This document shows positions 44,967 to 54,347 of a stretch of DNA of 64,000 bases, piece by piece (the stretch's first letter is position 1; every line of letters begins with the position of its first letter). The position numbers and the translations under genes are program-made. Location: NCBI RefSeq assembly GCF_007747655.1, contig NZ_CP036274.1, positions 1,426,001 to 1,490,000 of the forward strand, given 5' to 3'. Below the pieces are notes generated by a model that saw only the letters and a program-made list of their open reading frames with translations, had not been told where the DNA came from and ran no database searches. The stretch comes from Anatilimnocola aggregata (GTDB taxonomy: Bacteria > Planctomycetota > Planctomycetia > Pirellulales > Pirellulaceae).

Positions 44967-46940
44967 CTAGTCGGGCGTATCCAAGTAAGGGTCCTGCCCC
45001 ATTTCCTGCTGCATCTTTTTCCGTTCCTTCTCGTGGAACAGCAGGACGAACCGATCGCGCAAGTGACGCCGTTCGACTTTTCGCTGAGCGCGTTGCAACA
45101 GGCTCAGATACTTCTGCGGATTGGCGGAATCTTGCTCGCCCACTTTGGTCATTTTCTCGGCGGTCTGCGGGCCGAAGCCGGTACGCAGTACGTCGTCGTC
45201 GAGAGACATATATTGCTGCACCGTGCCGGGATCGCCTTGCCGACCACAGCGCCCCATCAGCTGGCGGTCGATCCGGGCCGAGTCGTGCAATTCGGTGCAA
45301 ATGACATGCAGGCCGCCGAGGTCTTTCACCGGCTGCTGCAGTTTGATGTCGGTACCGCGGCCGGCCATGTTCGTGGCAACCGTTACTTTTCCCTCTTCAC
45401 CGGCCCGTGCGACGATCTCGGCTTCGGTTGCCACTTCGTGCGCGTTGAGCACCTGGTGAGGAATTCCTTTTTCCGTCAGCAGCTTCGAGAGAATGACCGA
45501 CTTATCGATCGACCGCGTACCAATCAGCACCGGCCGGCGTTTGATGTGTGCTTCACGTACATCTTCGACAATGGCCCGCCATTTTTGATCGGCCGTTCCA
45601 TATACGCGGTCGGGCAAGCGTTTTCGCTGTACTGGACGATTGGTCGGCACGGGAATGACCCGCATCTTGTAGACCTTCTTGAACTCGCGCGCTGCAGATG
45701 AAGCAGTGCCGGTCATGCCGGCCAGGTGCTTGTAGCGCAGAAACAGATCTTGAATCGTGATGCGGGCGGCCTGACCCGTCGGCACGCTGACGTCGATCCG
45801 TTCCTGGGCTTCAATCGCCTGATGAATACCGTCCCGCCATTTGCGTCCTTCAGCCAAACGACCCGTGTTTTCATCGACGATGACGATTTCGCCTTCTTTC
45901 ACCACGTAGTGGCGATCGAGCAGAAAGTCTCGCTTGCACTTGATGGCGCGTTCGACGTATTGATACAGGTCGATCAGCCCCACGCCGCGGAGAATCTCGG
46001 GCTTGGGCATCGACCGAACCAATTGGCGACCTTCGGTCGAAAGTTCGATCTTTTTCTCGTCGTGTTCATATTCGTAGTGCTCTTCCTCAAGGAACTGCGG
46101 CACCACTTCCGCAGCCCAGCGATAGAGCGTGACGATCCGTTCGATGGCTTTTTCGCCGAGCGAACCAATGATGAGCGGCGTTCTGGCTTCGTCGATCAAG
46201 ATACTGTCGGCCTCGTCGACCAGGCAGAAGTGATGCTCCCGCTGAACGGGCATTTCGCCACCCATTTCCATGCGGGCTGACGTGAGCTGATTGAGCAAGT
46301 TCGACTGGGCCATGCCCATTCGCCGCAGCAGCAGGCGGTCGCGGAGAAAGTCGAAGCCGAATTCTTTTGCAGTGCCGTACGTGATGTCGCAGGCATAGGC
46401 TTTTCGCCGCGTGTCTTGCGTATCGGGCGTGAGGACGATGCCGGTCGACATTCCCAGCACCTCATAGACCGGACGCATCATGGCGGCATCGCGCTCGGCC
46501 AGATAGTCGTTGACCGTGGCAACATGCGAGCCCTTACCAATCAGGGCGTGTAAGTAAGTGGGCAGGGTCGCTGTCAGCGTTTTCCCTTCGCCCGTTTCCA
46601 TTTCGGCAATGCAGCCATAAAAGAGGGCCATGCCGCCGATCATTTGCACGTCGTAGTGCCGCTGTTGAATGGCTCGCTTGGCCGCTTCCCGCACCAGGGC
46701 ATAGCCCTCGGGAACCAGGCTCGCTAACGGTTCACCTGCTTTGGCGCGATAACGGAGCGCGAGACTTCGCTTGCGCAGGTCGCGCGGCTCTTCGGCCGCT
46801 AGCATCGGCTCGAAGGCATTAATCTGCTGCAGCTGCGACCCCCACTGTGCCAGCCGTCGCTGAATGGGCCCACCCAGCCACGACAGCATCTTGGCCTGCC
46901 AGCCCTGGGGGATGCCGTTGACGGATGTAGTGGAACTCAT
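44967..46940 (-). CDS. SecA-like translocase ATPase, short accessory form
   Basis: 657 residues, against 850-950 for housekeeping SecA. The motor is complete: I-G-G-M-A-L-F-Y-G-C-I-A-E-M-E-T-G-E-G-K-T-L (Walker A 114-121), V-D-E-A-D-S-I-L-I-D-E-A-R-T-P (241-255), the peptide-crosslinking domain insertion, T-G-T-A-S-S-A-A-R-E-F, N-M-A-G-R-G-T-D-I and G-R-C-G-R-Q-G-D-P-G. The C-terminal scaffold, wing and zinc-binding region of SecA are missing; the chain stops after an Arg/Lys-rich helix. Accessory SecA2-type proteins handle special substrates. The gene lies upstream of three HlyD-type genes on the same strand. Whether it moves their substrates is inference. Confidence 0.85.
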   Translation of the reverse strand: MSSTTSVNGIPQGWQAKMLSWLGGPIQRRLAQWGSQLQQINAFEPMLAAEEPRDLRKRSLALRYRAKAGEPLASLVPEGYALVREAAKRAIQQRHYDVQMIGGMALFYGCIAEMETGEGKTLTATLPTYLHALIGKGSHVATVNDYLAERDAAMMRPVYEVLGMSTGIVLTPDTQDTRRKAYACDITYGTAKEFGFDFLRDRLLLRRMGMAQSNLLNQLTSARMEMGGEMPVQREHHFCLVDEADSILIDEARTPLIIGSLGEKAIERIVTLYRWAAEVVPQFLEEEHYEYEHDEKKIELSTEGRQLVRSMPKPEILRGVGLIDLYQYVERAIKCKRDFLLDRHYVVKEGEIVIVDENTGRLAEGRKWRDGIHQAIEAQERIDVSVPTGQAARITIQDLFLRYKHLAGMTGTASSAAREFKKVYKMRVIPVPTNRPVQRKRLPDRVYGTADQKWRAIVEDVREAHIKRRPVLIGTRSIDKSVILSKLLTEKGIPHQVLNAHEVATEAEIVARAGEEGKVTVATNMAGRGTDIKLQQPVKDLGGLHVICTELHDSARIDRQLMGRCGRQGDPGTVQQYMSLDDDVLRTGFGPQTAEKMTKVGEQDSANPQKYLSLLQRAQRKVERRHLRDRFVLLFHEKERKKMQQEMGQDPYLDTPD

Positions 46941-47530
46941 TGGCTGTCGCAGAGTGATTAGGCGGTGGTGAGGCTACGAGCCCGGAGCTATCCGAATCAA
47001 GGAGTTGGCAACTCTAGGCCCAAACTCACGCCCAGGCCGCAAATCGCGCCAGCGCATTCGGAATTTTTCGCTGCGGATTCATGAAAGGCAATCGTTACCT
47101 TCATTACTCCACGACTGACAGCATCCAAAGTGGCGGACATTTAGGCGGGCCTAGCACTAAGCACGCCCCGCGCCAACTGCCTTCCAGTCAACAAAAATGT
47201 TCCCCCACAAGTGGTTTACTCGCTTGTTTTACGCAGCTAAGTCGGCCCGGGTTCGAGATTTAGTGCCAGAAATGAATTCCGCCGCTAGCAAACGCACATC
47301 TCGCATTTCCGGCACTTTTTGCTCAATCGATACAACTTGCCAGACCGAAAATCTCTCGGGAGCGTATTGTGCGCTGCCGTATTGGCATGAGTTGACATCC
47401 CGAGACTCGCTGAATCGACAGGGCAATCTGCGTCGAGTTTGACGCGCAGTCAAACTTGTCTGGATTGTCCGGCTGTAGGGGTCGATTCGATGGTAGCGAT
47501 TAGCTGCAATTCCCAGGAACGAGACTGTCT
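46941..47530. other. 590-base divergent spacer with a small palindrome
   Basis: It separates the SecA-like gene (minus) from the BBP7 gene (plus). GTTTGAC (47437-47443) and GTCAAAC (47449-47455) form a seven-base-pair hairpin around GCGCA, about 80 bases before the BBP7 start. This could be an operator or a palindromic repeat. A T-arm-like GGGTTCGAGAT near 47238 has no tRNA fold around it. Nothing else supported. Confidence 0.4.
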
Positions 47531-48826
47531 ATGAAGACGAACCTTCGCCTCGTCGGGGCCCTTGGGGTTCTGATCTTGCTCGCCGCGACTCACGTCTCGG
47601 CTCAAGAAGTTCGCCAGGCGCTGGCCGACACCTTGGATGTCGTGCGCCAAGCTACCTGGCTGAACGATGCCGACGGCAGTTACAACCCGTGTCCCGCTGA
47701 AGACACTTGGTGTGGCGACAATTCATGTGGCATGTGCAACCAGTGTTGCCGCCCACTCAATATGTGGGCTCAAGTTGAATATCTGATGTGGTGGGGCAAG
47801 GGTTCGCACTTGCCGCCCCTCGTTACCACCAGCACCGATCCAAACGTGGCTCGCGAAGAAGCCGGCGTCCTGGGCTTTCCTACGACCCGCATCCTGTTCG
47901 GCGATGAACTGGCCGGCGACGAGATTCAATATGGCGGCCGCGCCAGCCTCGGCATCTGGCTCGACCCGGCTCACGACGTGGGCTTGGGTGTGCGTGTCTA
48001 TGGTCTTGAAGGCGACAACGCCACGTTCGATGCTGCCTCGACCGGCGACCCGGTTCTGGCTCGGCCGTTCTACAACGCCCTGCTGCTGCAAGAAGACGCC
48101 GTGCTGATTGCTTACGTCGATCCCATTGATGGCCCGATCGTCGAAGGGAACATTCAAGCCAACTACAAGACTTCGTTTGTCGCCACCGACGTCTACACCC
48201 GCATCATGATGGAGCGCGACCAGATTAACCGCGTCGACTTGATCGGCGGTTACTCTTACTTCCGCTTGGCCGACGCCTTGCGAATCCGCAGCTTTCACAC
48301 CGCCCGCGAACCACTCGTCGATGGCACCACCTTCGACATCGTCGATAACTTCAGCACGTCGAACATCTTCCACGGCGGTATGCTCGGTCTGCAAGGGACC
48401 CGTGCTCGCGGTCGCTGGTCGGCCGACTGGATGACGAAGGTCTCACTTGGTTCTGCTCGACAACGCGTTCGCATCGACGGTAGCACCGTAGTGACGCCAT
48501 TCATGGGTGCACCGGTAAACCTGCCCGGGGGCCTGCTGGCTCAACAAACCAACATCGGCACTTACAACAACAGTCAAACGCTGGCCGTACCCGAACTAAA
48601 CGTCAACCTCAACTATCACTTCAACTCGAACGTGAGCGTCGGGGTTGGTTACAGTGCCATTTGGATCTCGTCGGTTATCACGACCGGACCCGAAATCGAT
48701 CGCCAGGTAAACCTGTCGCAGTTGACTGGCCCACTCATCGGCCCCGCTCGTCCTCTGTTCCCCGGCTTCATCCAGGACGACTACTGGTTGATGGGCCTGA
48801 ACTTCTCACTGCGAGCCGAATACTAA
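47531..48826 (+). CDS. BBP7 family outer-membrane beta-barrel protein
   Basis: 431 residues. A signal peptide (R-L-V-G-A-L-G-V-L-I-L-L-A-A-T-H-V-S-A) precedes a Cys-rich segment (C-G-D-N-S-C-G-M-C-N-Q-C-C), then a series of amphipathic strands: W-A-Q-V-E-Y-L-M-W-W-G-K-G, F-G-D-E-L, L-I-G-G-Y-S-Y-F-R, and the C-terminal Y-W-L-M-G-L-N-F-S-L-R-A-E-Y typical of outer-membrane barrels. It matches the planctomycete BBP7 family (putative beta barrel porin-7). Predicted to sit in the outer membrane; substrate unknown. It ends at a terminator shared with the convergent tsf gene. Confidence 0.9.
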   Translation: MKTNLRLVGALGVLILLAATHVSAQEVRQALADTLDVVRQATWLNDADGSYNPCPAEDTWCGDNSCGMCNQCCRPLNMWAQVEYLMWWGKGSHLPPLVTTSTDPNVAREEAGVLGFPTTRILFGDELAGDEIQYGGRASLGIWLDPAHDVGLGVRVYGLEGDNATFDAASTGDPVLARPFYNALLLQEDAVLIAYVDPIDGPIVEGNIQANYKTSFVATDVYTRIMMERDQINRVDLIGGYSYFRLADALRIRSFHTAREPLVDGTTFDIVDNFSTSNIFHGGMLGLQGTRARGRWSADWMTKVSLGSARQRVRIDGSTVVTPFMGAPVNLPGGLLAQQTNIGTYNNSQTLAVPELNVNLNYHFNSNVSVGVGYSAIWISSVITTGPEIDRQVNLSQLTGPLIGPARPLFPGFIQDDYWLMGLNFSLRAEY

Positions 48827-48852
48827 ATCTCCCGAATGAACCAAAAACGAAA

Positions 48853-48879
48853 ACAGGGCACGCTCATCACGTGCCCTGT
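48853..48879. terminator. hairpin terminator between convergent BBP7 and tsf
   Basis: ACAGGGCACG (48853-48862) pairs with CGTGCCCTGT (48870-48879) around a seven-base loop: a ten-base-pair perfect GC-rich stem in the 86-base gap between two converging genes. An A-rich tract lies on the tsf-proximal transcript's far side, giving T-residues in the minus direction, so it suits tsf best. Confidence 0.75.
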
Positions 48880-48912
48880 ACTACCTCTTGCTTAAGCAAT
48901 CGACTGGCGAAA

Positions 48913-49746
48913 TTACTCGCGGCCCAGTTCCCAGTGCAGGAACTTCTTGATCTTCATGCCAGCTGCTTCGGCGAACTTGCTGACGGTCAGGCTCGGTTCC
49001 TTGACGAAGGGCTGCTCGAGCAGGGCCTTCTCGGCGTAGAAGTTACGCAACCGGCCTTCGACCATCTTGTCGACGATATTGGCGGGCTTGCCTTCCTTCA
49101 GTGCGGCTTCCTTCAGGATTTCGCGTTCCTTGTCGACCAGCGCGGGGTCGATTTCTTCCTTGTTCAGCGCCAGCGGACGCATGGCGGCCACGTGCATCGC
49201 CACGTCCTTGGCAGCTTCGTTCGTGCCACCTTCCACCAGCAACAACACACCGGAGACGGTGCCGCTGTTGTGGCTGTAGGCGCCAGTGCCACCATCGAAC
49301 CGCATGAGGCGGCCGACGTTGAACACTTCACGAATCCGGTTGAACATGTCGTCCTTCACGTCCCGCAGCGTCTTGCCGGGCTTGCTGGGCGAAGGCTGAT
49401 CGAGCAGTTCGTCAGCGGTCTTCGCGCCGGGTCCGGTGGCGAGCGCTTGAGCCAAGTCATTGGCCAACTGGATGAACTCGGCGCTGTTGGCGACTGGAGC
49501 GCTTTCGCACTTCAGTTCGACGACGGCACCCGACGACTTGTCGACACCATGATAGATGCCAAAGCGGCCGAAGGCCGTTTCGCGATCGCCGCGCTTGCCT
49601 TGCAGGGCCACACCGTTCTTACGCAGCGTTTCCTTCGCCTTTTCCTTGTCGCCGCCGGCTTCGGTCAATGCCTTCTTGCAGTCCATCATGGGGAGGCCGG
49701 TCTCATCGCGCAATTCGCGGACCAGGGTGGCGGTGATTTCTGCCAT
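48913..49746 (-). CDS. tsf: elongation factor Ts
   Basis: 277 residues. EF-Ts exchanges GDP for GTP on EF-Tu. It has the N-terminal UBA-like motif L-V-R-E-L-R-D-E-T-G and M-M-D-C-K-K-A-L-T-E-A-G-G-D, followed by the two core subdomains (H-V-A-A-M-R-P-L-A-L region and the helical coiled segment). The usual T-G-A-G-M-M-D reads T-G-L-P-M-M-D here. AGGAG lies eight bases before the ATG. It follows rpsB in the usual order but is separated from it by 354 bases filled with palindromic repeats. Confidence 0.95.
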   Translation of the reverse strand: MAEITATLVRELRDETGLPMMDCKKALTEAGGDKEKAKETLRKNGVALQGKRGDRETAFGRFGIYHGVDKSSGAVVELKCESAPVANSAEFIQLANDLAQALATGPGAKTADELLDQPSPSKPGKTLRDVKDDMFNRIREVFNVGRLMRFDGGTGAYSHNSGTVSGVLLLVEGGTNEAAKDVAMHVAAMRPLALNKEEIDPALVDKEREILKEAALKEGKPANIVDKMVEGRLRNFYAEKALLEQPFVKEPSLTVSKFAEAAGMKIKKFLHWELGRE

Positions 49747-49814
49747 GGTCGTTTCTCCTGAGTATTACTTTTGAAATGTCGGTGTTGAGTTGGGAATGAG
49801 CTACTGTCTTTATC

Positions 49815-50080
49815 CCCTCTCCTCTGTACTCAGGGGAGAGGGTTAGGGTGAGGGGCTGAAGTAGGTACTAAGTCAGCCACCTAGCAAAGACATGAATGGT
49901 TCGTCGGGGGTTCATGAGAGCCGAGTCCCAACAGCTACTGCCCCTCACCCCGAAATACCGCGGCAACCAGGTTCAAGCTGCCGCGAACGTCGTAGTGTGG
50001 GCGTTAGCCCACATGTAGTTTGGTAGTTTAGACCGCAGTCCACATCTCCTCACATAACGTGGGCTAAAACCCACGCTACG
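49815..50080. repeat. intergenic palindromic repeats between rpsB and tsf
   Basis: Two inverted repeats lie in the rpsB-tsf gap. CCCTCTCCTCTG (49815-49826) pairs with CAGGGGAGAGGG (49831-49842), one wobble. The arm 49991-50012 (ending GCGTTAGCCCAC) pairs with 50059-50080 (starting GTGGGCTAAAACCCAC) at 19 of 22 positions. They look like dispersed palindromes and could weaken read-through from rpsB to tsf. Confidence 0.65.
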
Positions 50081-50100
50081 AAGACGTTGCTAAGCAGCTA

Positions 50101-50874
50101 CTAAGCGTTGCCATCCTTCGCGGCAGCGGCAGCAGCGGCTGCGTTCACTGGCTCAGGCTTGGCATCTTTATCCTTGCCCTTGGCAGCGGCAGCAGCTTGC
50201 GAACCGATGAGGATCGCTTCGGCCAGGTGACGCATGATCAGTTCGACGCTGCGGATACCGTCGTCGTTGCCTGGAATTGGCAGATCGACCACGTCCGGAT
50301 CGCAATCGGTATCGATCAGCGCGACGGTGGTGATGCCCAGCGAGCGAGCTTCCTTGATGCAGTTCTTTTCCTTGTTCGGGTCGACGACCACGAGGCATTC
50401 CGGCATACGGTTGAGCGTGCGGATACCGTTCAAGTTGCGGTACATCTTGCGATATTCGCGTGACAGCGACGATTGCATCTTCTTGCTGTACGTCTGCAGT
50501 TCTTCGCCAGCGCGAATCTTCTCGACTTGTTCCAGGCGGGTCAACCGGCTGCGAACGGTGCGGAAGTTGGTCAAGCAGCCACCGAGCCAGCGTTCGCTGA
50601 CGAACGGCATATGGCAGCGAAGCGACTCACGCTCAACAGCCGGACCAGCTTGACGCTTGGTGCCGACGAACAGAATCAAGCTCCCTTGCGAGGCAACCTG
50701 AGCCAAATACTTCTTGGCTCGCAACAGACCGCGAACGGTTTCGCGGATGTCGATAATGTGAATGCCGTTTTTACGGGCATAGATGTAAGGTGCCATCTTG
50801 GGATTCCACCGGCTAGCCCGGTGACCAAAATGCACGCCTGCTTCAATCAATTCCTGGACGAGGGTATCGCTCAC
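50101..50874 (-). CDS. rpsB: 30S ribosomal protein S2
   Basis: 257 residues from the GTG at 50874, which has AGGAG eight bases upstream. Seen: [14 protein letters not shown] at the N-terminus, [34 protein letters not shown], and V-V-V-D-P-N-K-E-K with the C-terminal D-C-D-P-D. All are canonical for S2. The C-terminus has an added Ala/Lys-rich tail ([10 protein letters not shown] and a run of alanines). The GTG start and order with tsf support the call. Confidence 0.95.
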   Translation of the reverse strand: MSDTLVQELIEAGVHFGHRASRWNPKMAPYIYARKNGIHIIDIRETVRGLLRAKKYLAQVASQGSLILFVGTKRQAGPAVERESLRCHMPFVSERWLGGCLTNFRTVRSRLTRLEQVEKIRAGEELQTYSKKMQSSLSREYRKMYRNLNGIRTLNRMPECLVVVDPNKEKNCIKEARSLGITTVALIDTDCDPDVVDLPIPGNDDGIRSVELIMRHLAEAILIGSQAAAAAKGKDKDAKPEPVNAAAAAAAAKDGNA

Positions 50875-51208
50875 GAACCAAGCTCCTAGTTGGCTGTTAT
50901 CGGGACATGGCACAAGTGCCACAGGAACCGCCGAAACGGTACCTTCGCCCTGTTTCACTGAACCCGACAGGCCAGGAAACAAACAGCGGGGAAAAACTAC
51001 TGATCGGCCGCACGGGTCACACGACCCACATTCAGCCAGAAAGCGCCAGTTATAACGCCCTCTCACCCCGCAAATCCGGGGATGGACCGAAACGAATCGC
51101 TCATCTTACCAGCGCTGCCGAAACGGTCAAGGCGAAGTGCTGGCTAGTCGGCGATCCTGTGATGACGGTGCCTGGGTCCGGAATCCGCACCCCAATTCGC
51201 ACCTAAAC

Positions 51209-51302
51209 GTCCAACATACACCCCCATTGTTGGACACTCACCCCCAGCCAAACCCGAGAGTTACGTCACCTGCTGTCCAATAATTGACCCGATTGTTGGA
51301 CA
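51209..51302. repeat. two tandem hairpins with a shared GTTGGACA motif
   Basis: GTCCAACA (51209-51216) pairs with TGTTGGAC (51228-51235), and TGTCCAATAA (51274-51283) with TTGTTGGACA (51293-51302) at nine of ten positions. The two hairpins share the right arm and the trailing CCCCC. They lie between the rpsB promoter region and the 3' end of the surface-protein gene at 51333, and may be a paired operator or a terminator cluster. Confidence 0.65.
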
Positions 51303-51332
51303 CCCCCTTTTTGCGGTTTGCGAAATTGGTGC

Positions 51333-53453
51333 TCAATCATTCAGCGGCAGACTCGCGCTGATGCTGCGGCCCACGCGGCTGCGGACGTAGGTGCGGTCAA
51401 GCGTGTTGACGACGCCGTCGCCGTTGATGTCGGCATTATTATTCACGCCGGTGCGGCCGAAGTTGGCATTCACGTTATTGACGTCGGTGTTGTTCACCGT
51501 GCGGTTGCCGTCGGTATCGCCGAACAGGCGATAGAACTGCTGGGCGGTTTCCTGCACCCGGTCGCCATCGGTATCGACGCGCACGCGGTAATAGCCGTCA
51601 CCGACCGCCGAGTTCCGATTGCCGCCGATCCCTTGCGCGCCGAAGTCGAGCACCACTCGATTGCCGACTACTCTCGCCTTGTTCGCGAGGCTGACGTTCA
51701 CACCCGCGGTGCCGGTAGTGCTAAAGCGAGTCAGCGACAACCGACCTTGGCTCACGATATCCGCCAGACCATCGGCGCTTTCGAAGACGACATCGACATA
51801 ACGGACATACGACCGCTGCTGGGCCCCTTGTTGCACGTCGATGCCGACGACTTCATTCACATTCTGGACCGTGATGGTGAACGTCTCGTCGTACGACAGG
51901 CCGCCGCTATCGGTCGCGCGAATCACAACCTGCCGACTACTCGCGGCTTCAAAATCAATTGCGCCGGACACGACCAGCTTGTTCCCACTGATGGCGAACT
52001 GCCCGCCCGCATTCTGCACCAGCGTGAAGGTATGCGTCTGCCCCGCGTTCGGATCGGTCGCTGTCAGCAGGCCCACGACCGTGCCACTCGCCACGTTCTC
52101 TTTCACACTCGCGGCACTCAGCGCGATGTCCGTCGGTGCGCTGTTGATTGGCGGTGGAGGGGGCGGTGGCGGATTTGTTGTTCCCGTGTACTCATACGCG
52201 CCGATATCCCACGCCCCACCTTGCGGCCGCGCGTTACCGGCCAAATCGACCGCTGGAGCAAACTGCGAGGTTCCCGCATTGATGGCTGGACCGCCGGCGA
52301 GGAGATGAAAGTCGAACGCAGCCGGATTTACAAACACCTGAGTCGGCGTGGCGACGATCGAGTGCTGATCTTGGCCCGACGAAGCCCGCCACTGCGCGAG
52401 CGTTTGAATGGAATCGCCACCGTTCGTCGTGAAGCGATTCATGATCACGTTGTAATCGCTCGTGAATCCCGCCATGCTGTTCGCGCTGATATCGATTGAG
52501 CCGCGATAGGAGTGGTAGTTGTAGAACACGTTGTTCCGGACCGTATTGCCCGTACTGCCGTCTTGAATATTCAGCGCCCAGCGCCCGGTGGCACTCACGA
52601 TGACCGTGTTGTTGACGATCGTGTTGTTCGACGACCCCGCGCCGCCATCAATCCGATAGAGCGAAATACCGCTGGCCTTGGAATCGTAAATCAGATTGTT
52701 GCGGAATGTGGAACTCTGCACGCCGTCGCCATTGATGCCCGAGCCACCACCACCGCCGTTGCCATAAATGGTGTTCCCTTCCACAATTGCACCGCTGATG
52801 ATCCCGTCGCCACCTTGCGACAAATCACCATTCATGTGAATGCCGTTCGCGCGATTGCCCCAGATAGTGTTGTTTCGAATGATCGGGCGGTCGCCGCTGT
52901 TCGAGACATAAATGCCGTGCTCGGCGACCGAACGGCTGGCGACGTTGTTCTCAATCAAAATGTCATCGCTGAAGCCGGTGAGAATCCCCCAGCGGCCGTT
53001 GCTGTCCAGCTTGTTGTTCCGCAGGATCACATGATGATTGGTCACCGAGCGGATGCCGGTGCGCGGCATATTGTTGACCGTGAAGCCATCGATCGTCACA
53101 TAGTCCGCGCCTTCGAGATTGATGCCGTCGGGCGTCATGGCGTTTCGCGAAGTGATGTTCACGCCCGCCTCGGCTTGAAACACAATCCGCGCCGAAGCAG
53201 TGCCATCGCGGCGCAATTCGAAGCCCGTGTAATTCCCCGCGCGCACGATTACGGTATCGCCGGCGTTCACTACATTCGCCGCTTTTTGCAGCGAGCTCCA
53301 CGGCGTCGCAGCGGAACCGTTGTTCGTATCGCTGCCGGCATTGGAAACGTAAAACGTCGCCAGCGCGAGGCGAGCCTCGAGTTGCTCCAGACGTAAACGA
53401 CGCCCGGTAAGAAGCCCGGCACGAGAACCGGTGCGAAAAGCAGTTGGCAACAT
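51333..53453 (-). CDS. surface protein: beta-helix, cadherin-like and dockerin-type domains
   Basis: 706 residues from ATG 53453, which has GAAGGAG upstream. The N-terminus carries R-L-R-L-E-Q-L-E-A-R-L-A-L-A, an LEPR-XLL-like export motif. Residues about 40-400 form a right-handed beta-helix (DUF1565/pectate-lyase-like: repeated N-N-T-I, N-N-x-I-x-x-N and G-N-x-I motifs). A proline-rich linker is followed by a cadherin-like domain (N-S-A-P-T-D-I-A-L-S and D-P-N-A-G-Q-T-H-T-F). The C-terminus ends in two dockerin/EF-hand-like loops (G-D-T-D-G-N-R-T-V-N-N-T-D-V; D-I-N-G-D-G-V-V-N-T-L-D). An extracellular, carbohydrate-linked role is inferred. Confidence 0.85.
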   Translation of the reverse strand: MLPTAFRTGSRAGLLTGRRLRLEQLEARLALATFYVSNAGSDTNNGSAATPWSSLQKAANVVNAGDTVIVRAGNYTGFELRRDGTASARIVFQAEAGVNITSRNAMTPDGINLEGADYVTIDGFTVNNMPRTGIRSVTNHHVILRNNKLDSNGRWGILTGFSDDILIENNVASRSVAEHGIYVSNSGDRPIIRNNTIWGNRANGIHMNGDLSQGGDGIISGAIVEGNTIYGNGGGGGSGINGDGVQSSTFRNNLIYDSKASGISLYRIDGGAGSSNNTIVNNTVIVSATGRWALNIQDGSTGNTVRNNVFYNYHSYRGSIDISANSMAGFTSDYNVIMNRFTTNGGDSIQTLAQWRASSGQDQHSIVATPTQVFVNPAAFDFHLLAGGPAINAGTSQFAPAVDLAGNARPQGGAWDIGAYEYTGTTNPPPPPPPPINSAPTDIALSAASVKENVASGTVVGLLTATDPNAGQTHTFTLVQNAGGQFAISGNKLVVSGAIDFEAASSRQVVIRATDSGGLSYDETFTITVQNVNEVVGIDVQQGAQQRSYVRYVDVVFESADGLADIVSQGRLSLTRFSTTGTAGVNVSLANKARVVGNRVVLDFGAQGIGGNRNSAVGDGYYRVRVDTDGDRVQETAQQFYRLFGDTDGNRTVNNTDVNNVNANFGRTGVNNNADINGDGVVNTLDRTYVRSRVGRSISASLPLND

Positions 53454-53864
53454 GGCCACACTCCTTCGTGGTGAGCAGAGATAGTTCCGAATGGGCCACG
53501 CCGAATGATTCGGAATCGCGGCAGATGAGTTATGGGAACTATACCTTAGAAAGTCGATTTCGCCCGGCGTTTTGTGGGAAATACGTGAAGTTCGATCGCT
53601 AGCCAACTGCTGAAATGACTGCTGTTTCTCCCGTACTGAAAACATCAGCCATCGTTGACCAATTCGCCCGGCCCCTTTTCGCCTAATTTGAGTGGAGCGG
53701 TCGCGGTGTGACCCTCTGCTCCACAATTTGCGGTTCTTACATTTTCGCCACTTCCATTTCATCGGCGAAAAAATGCGAACCAATCCCCGTCGAATTCAGT
53801 CCTGCCAAGAAGAATCCATCGATCTGCCGGACAATCACCTTTGCCACACTGGGACGAACAACCG

Positions 53865-54143
53865 ATGGCGCAGTGGGCCCATCAGTATTCGGGACTCTCT
53901 CATCATTCGAAAGTGCGTGATCGCGAAGCAGTCTTGCGACACGCCATCGCTGTCTACCGCACACTGCTAACGGACGAACAGCGGGAAACACGAGCCAAAA
54001 ACGTGCTGCGCTTGGCCGATCGCCCGCGAATTGTGCGGATTCGACTGCTAAAGGCCACTGGTCGGCAAACCGAGCAACAACTCGCGGAAATTGGCGGAGT
54101 AACGGCTATTCTCACCGAGTTTGGGGCCGGCGACATCTCTTGA
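53865..54143 (+). CDS. small hypothetical protein (92 aa)
   Basis: Starts M-A-Q-W-A-H-Q-Y-S-G. A helix-rich, charged protein: S-K-V-R-D-R-E-A-V-L-R-H-A-I-A-V, then R-L-A-D-R-P-R-I-V-R-I-R-L-L-K-A, ending in G-G-V-T-A-I-L-T-E-F-G. The composition and length resemble small soluble proteins conserved among planctomycetes, but I cannot name a family. An alternative start lies eight codons upstream. It is followed by 204 bases of spacer and then the ABC transporter operon on the same strand. Confidence 0.5.
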   Translation: MAQWAHQYSGLSHHSKVRDREAVLRHAIAVYRTLLTDEQRETRAKNVLRLADRPRIVRIRLLKATGRQTEQQLAEIGGVTAILTEFGAGDIS

Positions 54144-54347
54144 GCTTGCGCGCGTCGATTCAGGCAGTGATAGCACTTCCCCTCCCAATCGTTAATTGGG
54201 TGCCCGTTTTGCGGTTCTGGCCGAAGACGGGCAATTGCCAGCGAGCGGGGTGCCGCCAACAATGAGGGGCTGCCCGCGATACTCGGCTGAAGTTGCGACT
54301 CAGGCGAAACCCAGAGACGAAACTGAGCCCCGCGGTGCCAGGTACAG

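Noticed and set aside
44820-45300. frame on the minus strand overlapping the SecA-like gene end
   Set aside because: Overlaps the well-supported SecA-like gene in another frame, no ribosome site and no similarity.
47200-47260. GGGTTCGAGATTT resembling a tRNA T-arm
   Set aside because: No cloverleaf: no matching acceptor, D or anticodon stems around it.
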